Origin: Actinomycetota bacterium
GTDB lineage: Bacteria > Actinomycetota > UBA4738
NCBI GenBank assembly: GCA_005888465.1
Contig: VAYJ01000083.1
Span: 1-7,779 of the forward strand
Length of the DNA stretch: 7,779 nucleotides
Reading direction: 5' to 3'
Of the stretch, positions 1 through 7,493 are shown in pieces (the first letter of the stretch is position 1; each line of letters starts with the position of its first letter). The translations under genes and the position numbers were made by a program. The notes beneath the pieces were generated by a model. That model ran no database searches, had not been told where the DNA came from, and worked only from the letters and a program-made list of their open reading frames with translations.

Positions 1-3000
1 TTGCCCATGTGTGGACGGTGATGGCTCCGATGGCGATGCCAAGGCGCATCATGGGCACCGACAATACGCTTCGGAGTCCAGCGCCCCGCAAGCCGGTGAG
101 CTCGTAGTCCGGGTCTTCGAGGACATCGGGTATGTCGATCGCTTGTCCGGACAGAATAGCCCGACCGCTGACTGAACCCTGGCTCACGGAGCTCGGGTAA
201 GCGTTTCGCAGAGCCTCCGCCCCCTCCGCGCTCGCGTTGTCCACCGCTTCCAGATGAATGAGCTGGCCGTCGAGCCTCAGAACGGACGCCGAATCGCCAT
301 TGCAGAGTCTCCGGGCGTTCCTCGCGATCGTATCGAAGACGGGCTGAACGTCAGTCTGCGATCGACTGATGACGCGCAAGATCTCGCTTGTCGCCGTCTG
401 CTGTTCCAGCGCCTCAGTCAAATCGTGATTCCGCGCCTCCAGCTCCTTGAACAGGCGGACGTTCTCGATGGCGATCACGGCCTGGTCGGCGAACGTCTGG
501 AGAAGGGCGATCTGCTTGTCGGAAAAAGCCCGTGGCGTCGTCCACATGTGGACGTTGACGGTGCCGATCGGGGACCCTTCACGAAGCATGGGCACCGACA
601 GCACGCTACGAAGTCCGGTAGCTACGACTGCCCCTATGTCGTAGTCGCGGTCCTCGCGCACGTCAGGGATGTGAACGGGCTGGCCCGTCAGAATCGCTCG
701 GCCAGCCGCGCTCTGCGAGCTCGGGGCCATCGGGAACACTCTTTGAAGGGCATCGCCGGTCTCGGCGCTCGTATTGTCGAGAGATTGGAGGTGCATCAGT
801 TCCCCATCGTACGTGATGACTTGCGCACTACCCGCTTCACACAGCCGGCGAGCGTTTCGGGCGATGGTGTCAAAGACTGGCAGGACATCCGTGGGCGAGC
901 TCGAGATCACACGCAGGATCTCGGCGGTCGCCGTCTGCTGGTCAAGGGCCTCGGTGAGGTCGGCGTTCTTGGCCTGCAGCTCGCTGAGCAGCCGCGCGTT
1001 CTCGATGGCGATGGCCGCCTGGTCGGCGAAGGTCTCCATTAGGGTGATCTGACTGTCGGTGAACGGCTGCACCTCGTCCCGGTAGATGATGATGACCCCG
1101 AGCAGCTCGTTCGCTCTGAGCATCGGTATCGCCAGCACCGTCCGGATGGGATCGATCTGTCCTACCCCGTAGGTGTACTCGGGATCGGTCTGGATATCGT
1201 GAATGTGAATGGTGCGCCGCTCGAGGGCGGCGCGTGCCGTGCCGCTCCCGCGTCCGGGCGGGACGGGATGCTGCTCGACGAACGCGATCAGCTCGGGGGA
1301 AGCGTTGAAGGTAGCCACGACCCGGAGAAGCTCACCGTCAAATCGGAAGATGAACGCGCGCTCGGCCTGGCACAGCCTGACCGCGTTCTCGGCCAGCGTC
1401 TCGAAGACCGGTTGCAGATCGAACGTGGACCGCCCGATGACCTTGAGCAGCTCGCTGGTCGCCGTCTGCTGCTCGAGGGCCACCCGCAGCTCGCTATTGC
1501 GCGCCTCCAGCTCCCTGAACAGCCGGACGTTCCCGATGGCGATGACCGCTTGTTCGGTGAACGTCTGGAGGAGGGAAATCTGCTTGTCGGTAAAGGGCCT
1601 TGGCTCGCCACGCCAGACGCTGATCGCGCCAATAGGGAGCTCCTCCCGGAGGATGGGCACGGAGAGAATGGATCGCAGGGCGATGGTATCGCGCAACGGG
1701 TGAGTGTACTCGGGGTCCAGCCTCGAGTCCTCGAGGTGGACCACACGCCGGTCCAGGATCGCGCGCCCCGACGTGGTGTCGCGTCCGATCGGCCGCGGGT
1801 ACGCCTGCTGCAAGGCGGCGATCCCGGCCGCATCCACCCCTCGCACGGCCTCGAGGGTGAGCTGCCCGGTCTCGGTGAGGAACACGACGCTGAAGGTGGC
1901 GTCGCAGAGTCGGCGCGCGCTCTCGACGATTGCCTCGAAGACCGGCTGTTCGTCGGTGGGGGAGCTCGAGATGACGCGCAGGATCTCGGCCGTCGCCGTC
2001 TGCTGCTCCAGGGCCTCGGTGAGGTCGGCGTTCTTGGTCTGGAGCTCGGTGAGCAGTCGTGCGTTCTCGATGGCGATGGCCGCCTGATCGGCGAAGGTCT
2101 CCATCAGGGCGATCTGGCTGTCGGTGAACGGCCGGACCTCGAGCCTGTAAATGGTAATCACACCAAGCAGCTCGTCCGCCCTCAGCATCGGGATCGCCAG
2201 CAGGGTCCGCATGGGGTCTACCTGTCGCGACCCGTAGGTGTACTCAGGGTCGGCCTGAACGTCGTGAACGTGCGTGGTGCGCCGATCGAAGGCGGCGCGC
2301 GCCGTGGTGCTCCCGCGTCCGGGGGCGATAGGATTCCGCTCGATGAATGCTATGAGCTCGGGGGAGGCGTTGTGGCTGGCCACCCCTCGCAGAAGCTGAC
2401 CGTCGAAGCGGAAGATGAACGCGCGCTCGGCCTCGCACAGCCGGACCGCGTTCTCGGCCAGCGTCTCGAAGACCGGCTGGAGATCGAAGGTGGACCGCCC
2501 GATCACCTTGAGCAGCTCGCTGGTCGCCGTCTGCTGCTCGAGGGCGATCCTCAGCTCGCTGTTGCGCGCCTCCAGCTCGGTGAACAGGCGTACGTTCGCG
2601 ATAGCGATGACGGCTTGGTCGGCAAAAGTCTGAAGCAGGGCGACCTGCTTGTCCGTGAATGGGTTCATCTCGGCGCGCCGAAGGTTGATCGTGCCCACCG
2701 CCGTCCCTTCGCGAAGCAGCGGAGCGACGAGTGTGGTTCGGTAGCCGCCTTCCCGAGCCAGGGCGCTGCCTACGGGGAACTCCTCGGTCTCCGCCTGGAG
2801 ATCAACTACCTGAACGGGCTGCCGGTCGAGCACGGCGCGCCCTGCAACGCTGCCCCGCACGACCGGGATCAGGCGGCCAGTGGGGCTGGGAATGGGGCCG
2901 TGGTGGGCGGCCACCTTCAGGCGTTCCGCGTGAAGGTGGAAGATTTCTGCGTCGTCGGCGCCGCAGAAGCGAGCGGCGCTCTTGGCCACCGTGTCCAGCA

Positions 3001-6000
3001 CGGGCTGCAGGTCCGTCGGTGAGGTGCTGATGACCCTCAGGATTTCGGCCGTCGCCGTCTGCTGCTCCAGGGCCTCGGTAAGGTCGGCGTTCTTGGTCTG
3101 CAGCTCGGTGAGCAGCCGCGCGTTTTCGATGGCGATGGCGGCCTGGTCGGCGAAGGTCTCCAGCAAGGCGATCTGGCCGTCGGTGAACGGCCGGACCTCG
3201 TGCCGATAGATAAGGATCACGCCGAGCAGCTCGTCTGCCCTGACCATGGGGACCGTGAGTATGGTATGAAATGGGTCCACCTGCCGCGAGCCGTAAGTGT
3301 AATCGGGGTCGGTCTGAGCATCATGGACGTGCACGGTGCGCCGCCACAGGGCGGCACGCGCCGCAGCGCCGCCCGTTCCGGGCGCAATGGGATTCTCCTC
3401 GACGAAGGCTCTGACCTCGGCGGAGGCGTTGTGGGTGGCCACGACGCGCAGCAGCTGACCGTCGAAGCGGAAGATGAACGATCGTTCGGCCTCGCACAGC
3501 CGGCCTGCGTTCTCGGCCAGCGTCTCGAACACCGGCTGGAGGTCGAAGGTGGATCGCCCGATCACCTTGAGGAGCTCGCTGGTCGCCGTCTGCTGCTCGA
3601 GGGCGACCCGCAGCTCGCTGTTGCGCGCCTCCAGCTCGGTAAAGAGGCGGACGTTCTGGATGGCGATGACGGCCTGGTCGGCGAAGGTCTTCAGCAGCTC
3701 GACCTGCGTCTCGGCGAAGTATCCGGGGATCGCCCGCGCCACGAAGATCACGCCGATGACCTGTCCCTCGCGGACCATCGGTACCCCGAGGCAGCCACGG
3801 TAGCCGCCCGCGCGGGCCGCGTCCTTCTGCTGGTAGCTGGGATCGGCGAGGACGTCCGGGACATGAATGACAGCACAGTTCCGAAATGCGCGGGCCGTCA
3901 CCGTCTCGTCGTCCGGCCGCATCGGAAAGGCGTGACGCACGGCCTCCACGCCCGACTCGGCTACGCCATGGAGGGCCACAAGCTGGATCAACTCACCGTC
4001 GAACCTCGATACGACGCTGACATCGGCGGCGCACAGTCTCTCCGCGCGTTCTCCGATGATGTCGAAGACGGGCTGCACGTCGGTCGGCGAACTGGAGATG
4101 ACCTGCAGGATGTCGCTGGTCGCGGTCTGCTGCTCCAGGGTCTCGGTGAGGTCGGCGTTCTTGGCCTGCAGCTCGTTGAGCAGCCGCGCATTCTCGATGG
4201 CGATGACGGCCTGGTCGGCGAAGGTGGCGACGAGGTCAATTTGCTTGTCCGTGAACGCGCGGACCTCCGTCCGCCACATGAAGAGCAGTCCAATCAGCTG
4301 GTTCTCCCTCAACATAGGGACGGCCAGCACGGATCGGTAGCCGGCGGCCCGCTGTGCCTCGTGCAACTGAAACTCCGGATCGGCCAAGACGTCGACGATA
4401 TGGATAGTCCGAAGCTCGAGAGCCGCTCGCCCGATCGGCGAGCCTCGCCCCGGGCGGATCACGTTCCGCCGCCTGTACTCGCTGAATTCGGGACTGACCC
4501 CATACTCCGCGAGCGTCTGAAACACCTCACCGTCGAATCGCTGAAGCAGCCCTCCCTCGGCCCCGGCCAGCCGCGTCGCGTTCTCGATGAGGGTTTCCAG
4601 CACGGGCTGGAGATCGAACGTCGAGCGGCTGATCACCTTGAGCACTTCGCTGGTCGCCGTCTGCTGCTCGAGGGCGACGCGCAGCTCGCTGTTGCGCGCC
4701 TCCAGCTCGGTGAACAGGCGGACGTTCTCGATCGCGATGACGGCCTGGTCGGCGAACGTCTTGAGCAGCGCGATCTGGTTGTCGGAGAACGGTGCCACGT
4801 AGTCGCGGGCGACCAGGATCGCCCCGATGGCCATCCCGTCGCGCAGCATCGGAACGCCGAGGACGCTCCGATATCCGACGGTGGTCGCGGCGGGCAGCGC
4901 ATACTCCGGATCCGCGGTGACATCGGGCACGTGCACGACGCCGTGGCTCAGCACGACGCGGCCGGTCACGCCCCTCCGGTCGGGCGGGATCGGATACGTC
5001 TGTTCGATCGCGGCGAGCCTCTCGGGGGCGACGTTGTGGTGCGCTGCCAGATGCAGGAGCTGCCCGTCGAAGCGCATGACGAGACCATTGCCGGCATCGC
5101 AGAGGTGCGTGGCGCTCGCCGCGATCGCATCGAACGTCGGCTGGACATCCGTCGGCGAGCTGGAGATCACCCGAAGAATCTCGCTGGTCGCCGTCTGCTG
5201 CTCCAGGGCCTCCGTGAGGTCGGCGTTCTTGGTCTGCAGCTCGGAGAGCAGCCGCGCGTTCTCGATGGCGATCGAGGCCTGATCGGAGAAGGTCTCCATG
5301 AGGGCGATCTGGCTGTCGGTGAATGGCTGCACTTCGTGCCGGTAGATCACGATGACGCCCAGGAGCTCGTCCGCTCTGAGCATGGGGATCGCTAGCAAGG
5401 TACGAATGGGGTTGATCTGAGCCGCCGCGTACGTGTACTCGGGATCGGACTGGACGTCGTGGATGTGGATGGTGCGCCGTTCGATGGCGGCCCGTCCGGC
5501 TCCGCTCGCGCGTCCGGGGGTTGGGGGATTCCGTTCGATGAGCGCCTTGAACTCGGGATCGGAATTGTGGGCGACCACGACTCTCAGAACCTGCCCGTCG
5601 AACCGGTAGACGTACGCGCGCTCGGCCTCGCACAGCCTGATGGCGTTCTCGGCCAGCGTCTCGAAGACCGGCTGGAGGTCGAAGGTGGACCGCCCGATCA
5701 CCTTGAGCAGCTCGCTGGTGGCCGTCTGCTGCTCGAGGGCGACCCTCAGCTCGCTATTGCGGGACTCGAGCTCGGTGAACAGGCGCACGTTCTCGATGGC
5801 GATGACAGCTTGGTCGGCAAAGGTCTGAAGGAGAGCGATCTGCTTGTCGCTGAAGTGACTCGCGGTGGCGCGACCCACGGAGAGCGATCCGATCGGCTGG
5901 CCGTCTCGAAGCATCGGAACCGAGAGCACGGCCCGGAAACCCGCGGCCGTTGCCGCTTGCTGGCCCTGAAATTCCTCATCCTCGAGTACGTCCGGGATGT

Positions 6001-7312
6001 GGACCACGGCCCGATCGCGGATGGAGCGGAAGGAGGCGAGAGTGCCGCTCGGTCGGGCAGGGTACATCGCCCGGAGCCGGTCCGTGCCCGCAGCATCGGC
6101 ATGGATGGCGGCCAGATGAATCCACTCGCCATCGAACCGTGTCACGTTGCCGACCTCGGCACTACACAGCCTGACGGCGCTGTCCACGATCGTATCGAAG
6201 ACCGGTTGAACATCGGTGGGGGACCGGCTGATGACGCGCAGGATTTCGCTGGTCGCCGTCTGCTGTTCCAGCGAATCGGTCAACTCGGCGTTGCGCGCCT
6301 CCAATTCCGTGAACAGGCGTACGTTCTCGATAGCGATGATGGCCTGGTCGGCGAAGGTCTGGAGGAGGGCGATCTGCCGCTCCGTGAAGAGCCGCGCCTC
6401 GGTGCGGCGCAGGTGGATCGTGCCGATTGCGATGCCTTCCCTCATCAACGGGACGCTCAGTGACGTCCGGGTGCCGAACTGCCGCCCATATCGGCTGGCC
6501 TCCGGGAACTCCGCCGTCTCGGCCTGCACGTCGGCGACATGAACAGGCTGTTCGTCCAGCACCGTGCGGCCGCCGATCGTTCCGCGGACGAGTGGGACGG
6601 TGAACTCGCCGACCTGCCCATAAGGGATCGGACCGTGATGGGCGGCGAGCCGGAGTTGGTGGCCGTCCACACGGAACAACGTGGCGTCGAAGGCCTCGCA
6701 CAGGCGCGCGGCGCTTTCCGCCACCGCGTCGAGCACTGGCTGGATGTCCGTGGGCGAGCTGCTGATCACGCGGAGGATGTCGGCGGTGGCCGTCTGCTGG
6801 GTGAGGGAGTCGGTCAACTCGCGGTTGCTCGCCTCTAGCTCGGTGAGGAGGCCCGCGTTCTCGAGGGCTATGGCCGCCTGATCGGCGAAGGTGTGGAGCA
6901 GGGCGATCTGCTTGGCCGTGAAGGGGCGGACCTTGGTGCGGCGGACGACGATGGCGCCAATCGCGGTGCGCCCGCGCAGCAGGGGTGTCGATAGCACGGT
7001 CCGCGCGCCCGTTTCGCGCTGCAGGACCGCAGCGTCCTTGAAATCACGCCGGGCAGCACGTGCGAGGTCGCGGACATGGACCGCTCTCCGGTCCAGGACG
7101 GCCCGGCCGAGGACCGTACCGCGGTTGATCTGGAGAGTCTCGCCGAGCCGCCACATGGCTCGCAGCCTGCCGTGCTTGGCCACGAGGCGGAGGCGCTCTT
7201 CTTCGACCTGAAAGATCAGCGCGTCGCCGGCTTCGCAGAGGCGGGCGGCGGTGCGGGCGATGGCGGTAAGAACCGTGCGGGGGCGGGGCGATGCGCGCCG
7301 GGCTGTGGTCAC
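1..7312 (-). CDS. Giant tandem-GAF sensory protein, at least 14 GAF domains (C-terminus off the left edge)
   Basis: One minus-strand frame (first codon bases at positions congruent to 1 mod 3) stays open for 2,437 codons. I checked the frame at the 13 QQTAT linkers and both ends; it never shifts. The start is GTG at 7312-7310: the in-frame TGA at 7336-7334 limits extension, no ATG lies between, and GAGGT sits 5 nt upstream. After about 13 residues rich in Arg and Pro the first GAF domain begins, with no signal peptide or membrane helix, so a cytoplasmic location is inferred. Approximate GAF spans (residues): 14-152, 190-330, 368-508, 546-685, 723-863, 901-1041, 1079-1220, 1258-1397, 1435-1573, 1611-1750, 1788-1928, 1966-2105, 2143-2284, 2322 to edge. 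Each has an RLC-type first helix, a central R(T/S)VLxVP strand and a closing FADQAVIAIEN helix. GAF domains bind small ligands or mediate dimerisation; ligands cannot be predicted here. Relatives usually end in HisKA/HATPase kinase domains, but no output domain is visible. Family call is firm; function is open. Confidence 0.95.
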   Translation of the reverse strand, partial: MTTARRASPRPRTVLTAIARTAARLCEAGDALIFQVEEERLRLVAKHGRLRAMWRLGETLQINRGTVLGRAVLDRRAVHVRDLARAARRDFKDAAVLQRETGARTVLSTPLLRGRTAIGAIVVRRTKVRPFTAKQIALLHTFADQAAIALENAGLLTELEASNRELTDSLTQQTATADILRVISSSPTDIQPVLDAVAESAARLCEAFDATLFRVDGHQLRLAAHHGPIPYGQVGEFTVPLVRGTIGGRTVLDEQPVHVADVQAETAEFPEASRYGRQFGTRTSLSVPLMREGIAIGTIHLRRTEARLFTERQIALLQTFADQAIIAIENVRLFTELEARNAELTDSLEQQTATSEILRVISRSPTDVQPVFDTIVDSAVRLCSAEVGNVTRFDGEWIHLAAIHADAAGTDRLRAMYPARPSGTLASFRSIRDRAVVHIPDVLEDEEFQGQQAATAAGFRAVLSVPMLRDGQPIGSLSVGRATASHFSDKQIALLQTFADQAVIAIENVRLFTELESRNSELRVALEQQTATSELLKVIGRSTFDLQPVFETLAENAIRLCEAERAYVYRFDGQVLRVVVAHNSDPEFKALIERNPPTPGRASGAGRAAIERRTIHIHDVQSDPEYTYAAAQINPIRTLLAIPMLRADELLGVIVIYRHEVQPFTDSQIALMETFSDQASIAIENARLLSELQTKNADLTEALEQQTATSEILRVISSSPTDVQPTFDAIAASATHLCDAGNGLVMRFDGQLLHLAAHHNVAPERLAAIEQTYPIPPDRRGVTGRVVLSHGVVHVPDVTADPEYALPAATTVGYRSVLGVPMLRDGMAIGAILVARDYVAPFSDNQIALLKTFADQAVIAIENVRLFTELEARNSELRVALEQQTATSEVLKVISRSTFDLQPVLETLIENATRLAGAEGGLLQRFDGEVFQTLAEYGVSPEFSEYRRRNVIRPGRGSPIGRAALELRTIHIVDVLADPEFQLHEAQRAAGYRSVLAVPMLRENQLIGLLFMWRTEVRAFTDKQIDLVATFADQAVIAIENARLLNELQAKNADLTETLEQQTATSDILQVISSSPTDVQPVFDIIGERAERLCAADVSVVSRFDGELIQLVALHGVAESGVEAVRHAFPMRPDDETVTARAFRNCAVIHVPDVLADPSYQQKDAARAGGYRGCLGVPMVREGQVIGVIFVARAIPGYFAETQVELLKTFADQAVIAIQNVRLFTELEARNSELRVALEQQTATSELLKVIGRSTFDLQPVFETLAENAGRLCEAERSFIFRFDGQLLRVVATHNASAEVRAFVEENPIAPGTGGAAARAALWRRTVHVHDAQTDPDYTYGSRQVDPFHTILTVPMVRADELLGVILIYRHEVRPFTDGQIALLETFADQAAIAIENARLLTELQTKNADLTEALEQQTATAEILRVISTSPTDLQPVLDTVAKSAARFCGADDAEIFHLHAERLKVAAHHGPIPSPTGRLIPVVRGSVAGRAVLDRQPVQVVDLQAETEEFPVGSALAREGGYRTTLVAPLLREGTAVGTINLRRAEMNPFTDKQVALLQTFADQAVIAIANVRLFTELEARNSELRIALEQQTATSELLKVIGRSTFDLQPVFETLAENAVRLCEAERAFIFRFDGQLLRGVASHNASPELIAFIERNPIAPGRGSTTARAAFDRRTTHVHDVQADPEYTYGSRQVDPMRTLLAIPMLRADELLGVITIYRLEVRPFTDSQIALMETFADQAAIAIENARLLTELQTKNADLTEALEQQTATAEILRVISSSPTDEQPVFEAIVESARRLCDATFSVVFLTETGQLTLEAVRGVDAAGIAALQQAYPRPIGRDTTSGRAILDRRVVHLEDSRLDPEYTHPLRDTIALRSILSVPILREELPIGAISVWRGEPRPFTDKQISLLQTFTEQAVIAIGNVRLFRELEARNSELRVALEQQTATSELLKVIGRSTFDLQPVFETLAENAVRLCQAERAFIFRFDGELLRVVATFNASPELIAFVEQHPVPPGRGSGTARAALERRTIHIHDIQTDPEYTYGVGQIDPIRTVLAIPMLRANELLGVIIIYRDEVQPFTDSQITLMETFADQAAIAIENARLLSELQAKNADLTEALDQQTATAEILRVISSSPTDVLPVFDTIARNARRLCEAGSAQVITYDGELMHLQSLDNTSAETGDALQRVFPMAPSSQSAAGRAILTGQPVHIPDVREDRDYDIGAVVATGLRSVLSVPMLREGSPIGTVNVHMWTTPRAFSDKQIALLQTFADQAVIAIENVRLFKELEARNHDLTEALEQQTATSEILRVISRSQTDVQPVFDTIARNARRLCNGDSASVLRLDGQLIHLEAVDNASAEGAEALRNAYPSSVSQGSVSGRAILSGQAIDIPDVLEDPDYELTGLRGAGLRSVLSVPMMRLGIAIGAITVHTWA
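941..1471 (-). repeat. Unit 12: fourth copy of the recurrent GAF type
   Basis: It carries RLCQAERAFIFRFDGELLRV, ERRTIHIHDIQTDPEYTYGV, RANELLGVIIIYRDEV and FADQAAIAIENARLLSELQ. Its closest match within the array over the N-terminal part of the GAF domain is unit 10. Confidence 0.9.
2006..2536 (-). repeat. Unit 10: third copy of the recurrent GAF type
   Basis: It carries AERAFIFRFDGQLLRGVASHN, RRTTHVHDVQADPEYTYGSR and RADELLGVITIYRLEV. Comparing 2392-2545 with 1327-1480 of unit 12 by eye gives about 9 mismatches over 154 bases, most of them in third codon positions. Confidence 0.9.
3065..3595 (-). repeat. Unit 8: second copy of the recurrent GAF type
   Basis: It carries RLCEAERSFIFRFDGQLLRV, RRTVHVHDAQTDPDYTYGSR, VRADELLGVILIYRHEV and FADQAAIAIENARLLTELQ. 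It is closely similar to units 4, 10 and 12 in both protein and DNA, and it is bracketed by the same pair of linkers. Confidence 0.9.
5201..5731 (-). repeat. Unit 4: first copy of the recurrent GAF type
   Basis: This unit shows the hallmarks of the recurrent type: LQPVFETLAENAIRLCEAER, then YRFDGQVLRVV, ERRTIHIHDVQSDPEYTY, RADELLGVIVIYRHEV and PFTDSQIALMETFSDQASIA. It is entered from the STFD linker and left by the ADLTEALEQQTAT linker. Small differences from copies 8, 10 and 12 are YVYRF in place of FIFRF, and SDQASIA in place of ADQAAIA. Confidence 0.9.
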
Positions 7313-7374
7313 CGCGCACCTCGGGGGCGCAACTCACCCGAGGGAAAGCCGCGCCAGCACTGCGGATACCGCAT
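7309..7374 (-). CDS. Possible 21-residue leader ORF, translationally coupled to the GAF gene
   Basis: ATG at 7374-7372 opens a frame of 21 codons beginning MRYPQCWRGF and ending in TGA at 7311-7309. GGAGG at 7386-7382 is 7 nt upstream, an excellent Shine-Dalgarno spacing. The stop overlaps the downstream GTG start in the four bases GTGA, a geometry typical of translational coupling. The peptide is rich in Arg, Gly and Pro, matches no family I recognise, and shows no run of one amino acid as an attenuator would. It could be a coupling leader with no function for the peptide itself, or a chance ORF in high-GC DNA. Only the signals and their geometry are seen directly; translation is inferred. 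Confidence 0.4.
   Translation of the reverse strand: MRYPQCWRGFPSGELRPRGAR
7318..7322 (-). promoter_or_regulatory. Ribosome-binding site that fixes the GTG start of the GAF gene
   Basis: Minus-strand GAGGT lies 5 nt before the GTG at 7312-7310. No other initiation codon lies between this GTG and the in-frame TGA at 7336-7334, so this site decides the start. Confidence 0.6.
7361..7373 (-). promoter_or_regulatory. Small hairpin over the leader ORF start codon
   Basis: The minus-strand sequence TGCGG-TAT-CCGCA forms a 5-bp stem with a 3-nt loop. The 5' arm includes the last two bases of the leader ATG, so folding could limit initiation there. It is short and could be coincidental. Confidence 0.25.
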
Positions 7375-7390
7375 ACGTGTGCCTCCAGCC

Positions 7391-7419
7391 AATATAAGAG
7401 AGGATGGTCCGGCCGAGAA
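7391..7419 (-). promoter_or_regulatory. Candidate sigma-70-type promoter for the GAF gene
   Basis: Minus-strand TATATT at 7396-7391 matches the -10 consensus at 5 of 6 positions. TTCTCG at 7419-7414, 17 bp upstream, matches the -35 consensus at only 3 of 6. Transcription would begin near 7384, inside the leader ORF's GGAGG, which would leave that ORF almost leaderless while keeping the GTG start's own site intact. An alternative, TTGACC (7459-7454) with a weak TACCTT (7435-7430) at 18 bp, would start farther upstream and include the full leader. The sequence alone does not choose between them. Confidence 0.3.
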
Positions 7420-7468
7420 CGACCCGGTAAAGGTAGCCGGGAAGCTCCGATTGGGTCAAGGCCTAGTG

Positions 7469-7493
7469 TGTCGCTACTGTGTATTGTCGCTAC
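7469..7493. repeat. 9-bp direct repeat TGTCGCTAC, 16 bp apart
   Basis: Plus-strand TGTCGCTAC occurs at 7469-7477 and again at 7485-7493. The second copy overlaps the TAG stop of the transporter gene. It could be a protein-binding site upstream of the GAF gene or a small duplication; no known operator is recognised. Confidence 0.4.

Larger units (their letters stand above)
2..7312 (-). repeat. In-gene tandem array of 14 GAF-plus-linker units, period about 533 bp
   Basis: The codons for the first Q of QQTAT have their first bases at 6799, 6265, 5731, 5200, 4666, 4132, 3595, 3064, 2536, 2005, 1471, 940 and 403. Spacings are 534, 534, 531, 534, 534, 537, 531, 528, 531, 534, 531 and 537 bp, all multiples of 3. 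Cutting at these points gives units 1 (7312-6800), 2 (6799-6266), 3 (6265-5732), 4 (5731-5201), 5 (5200-4667), 6 (4666-4133), 7 (4132-3596), 8 (3595-3065), 9 (3064-2537), 10 (2536-2006), 11 (2005-1472), 12 (1471-941), 13 (940-404) and 14 (403-2, truncated). Linkers come in two main wordings: SELRVALEQQTATSELLKVI followed by GRSTFD, and ADLTEALEQQTATAEILRVI followed by SSSPTD. The linker and flanking GAF helices probably form one long signalling helix. Confidence 0.95.

Noticed and set aside
1199..3022. Plus-strand open frame of 607 codons
   Set aside because: It is the exact-register antisense of the GAF gene. Its repeated DGDDGLVGEGL-like phrase is the reverse complement of the codons for the conserved FADQAVIAIE helix. 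It is open because TTA, CTA and TCA are rare in the real gene.
3200..5395. Plus-strand open frame of 731 codons
   Set aside because: It is an antisense shadow in the same register, with the same reverse-complement repeat phrases and no recognisable protein family.
4527..5633. Minus-strand open frame of 368 codons, very rich in Arg
   Set aside because: It is an alternative frame over GAF units 4-6; the Arg/Pro/Ser-rich composition is typical of out-of-frame high-GC reading.
5459..6463. Plus-strand open frame of 334 codons (and a 262-codon one at 254-1042)
   Set aside because: These continue the same antisense register; no ribosome-binding site or domain supports them.
404..7312. CRISPR-like or non-coding tandem repeat explanation for the 533-bp periodicity
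   Set aside because: The period is always a multiple of three, divergence follows protein constraint, and each unit encodes a full GAF domain, so it is a coding repeat.
7423..7441. CCCGG/CCGGG inverted repeat considered as a terminator for the transporter gene
   Set aside because: The stem is only 5 bp with a 9-nt loop and has no T tract on the minus strand, so it is not a convincing intrinsic terminator.
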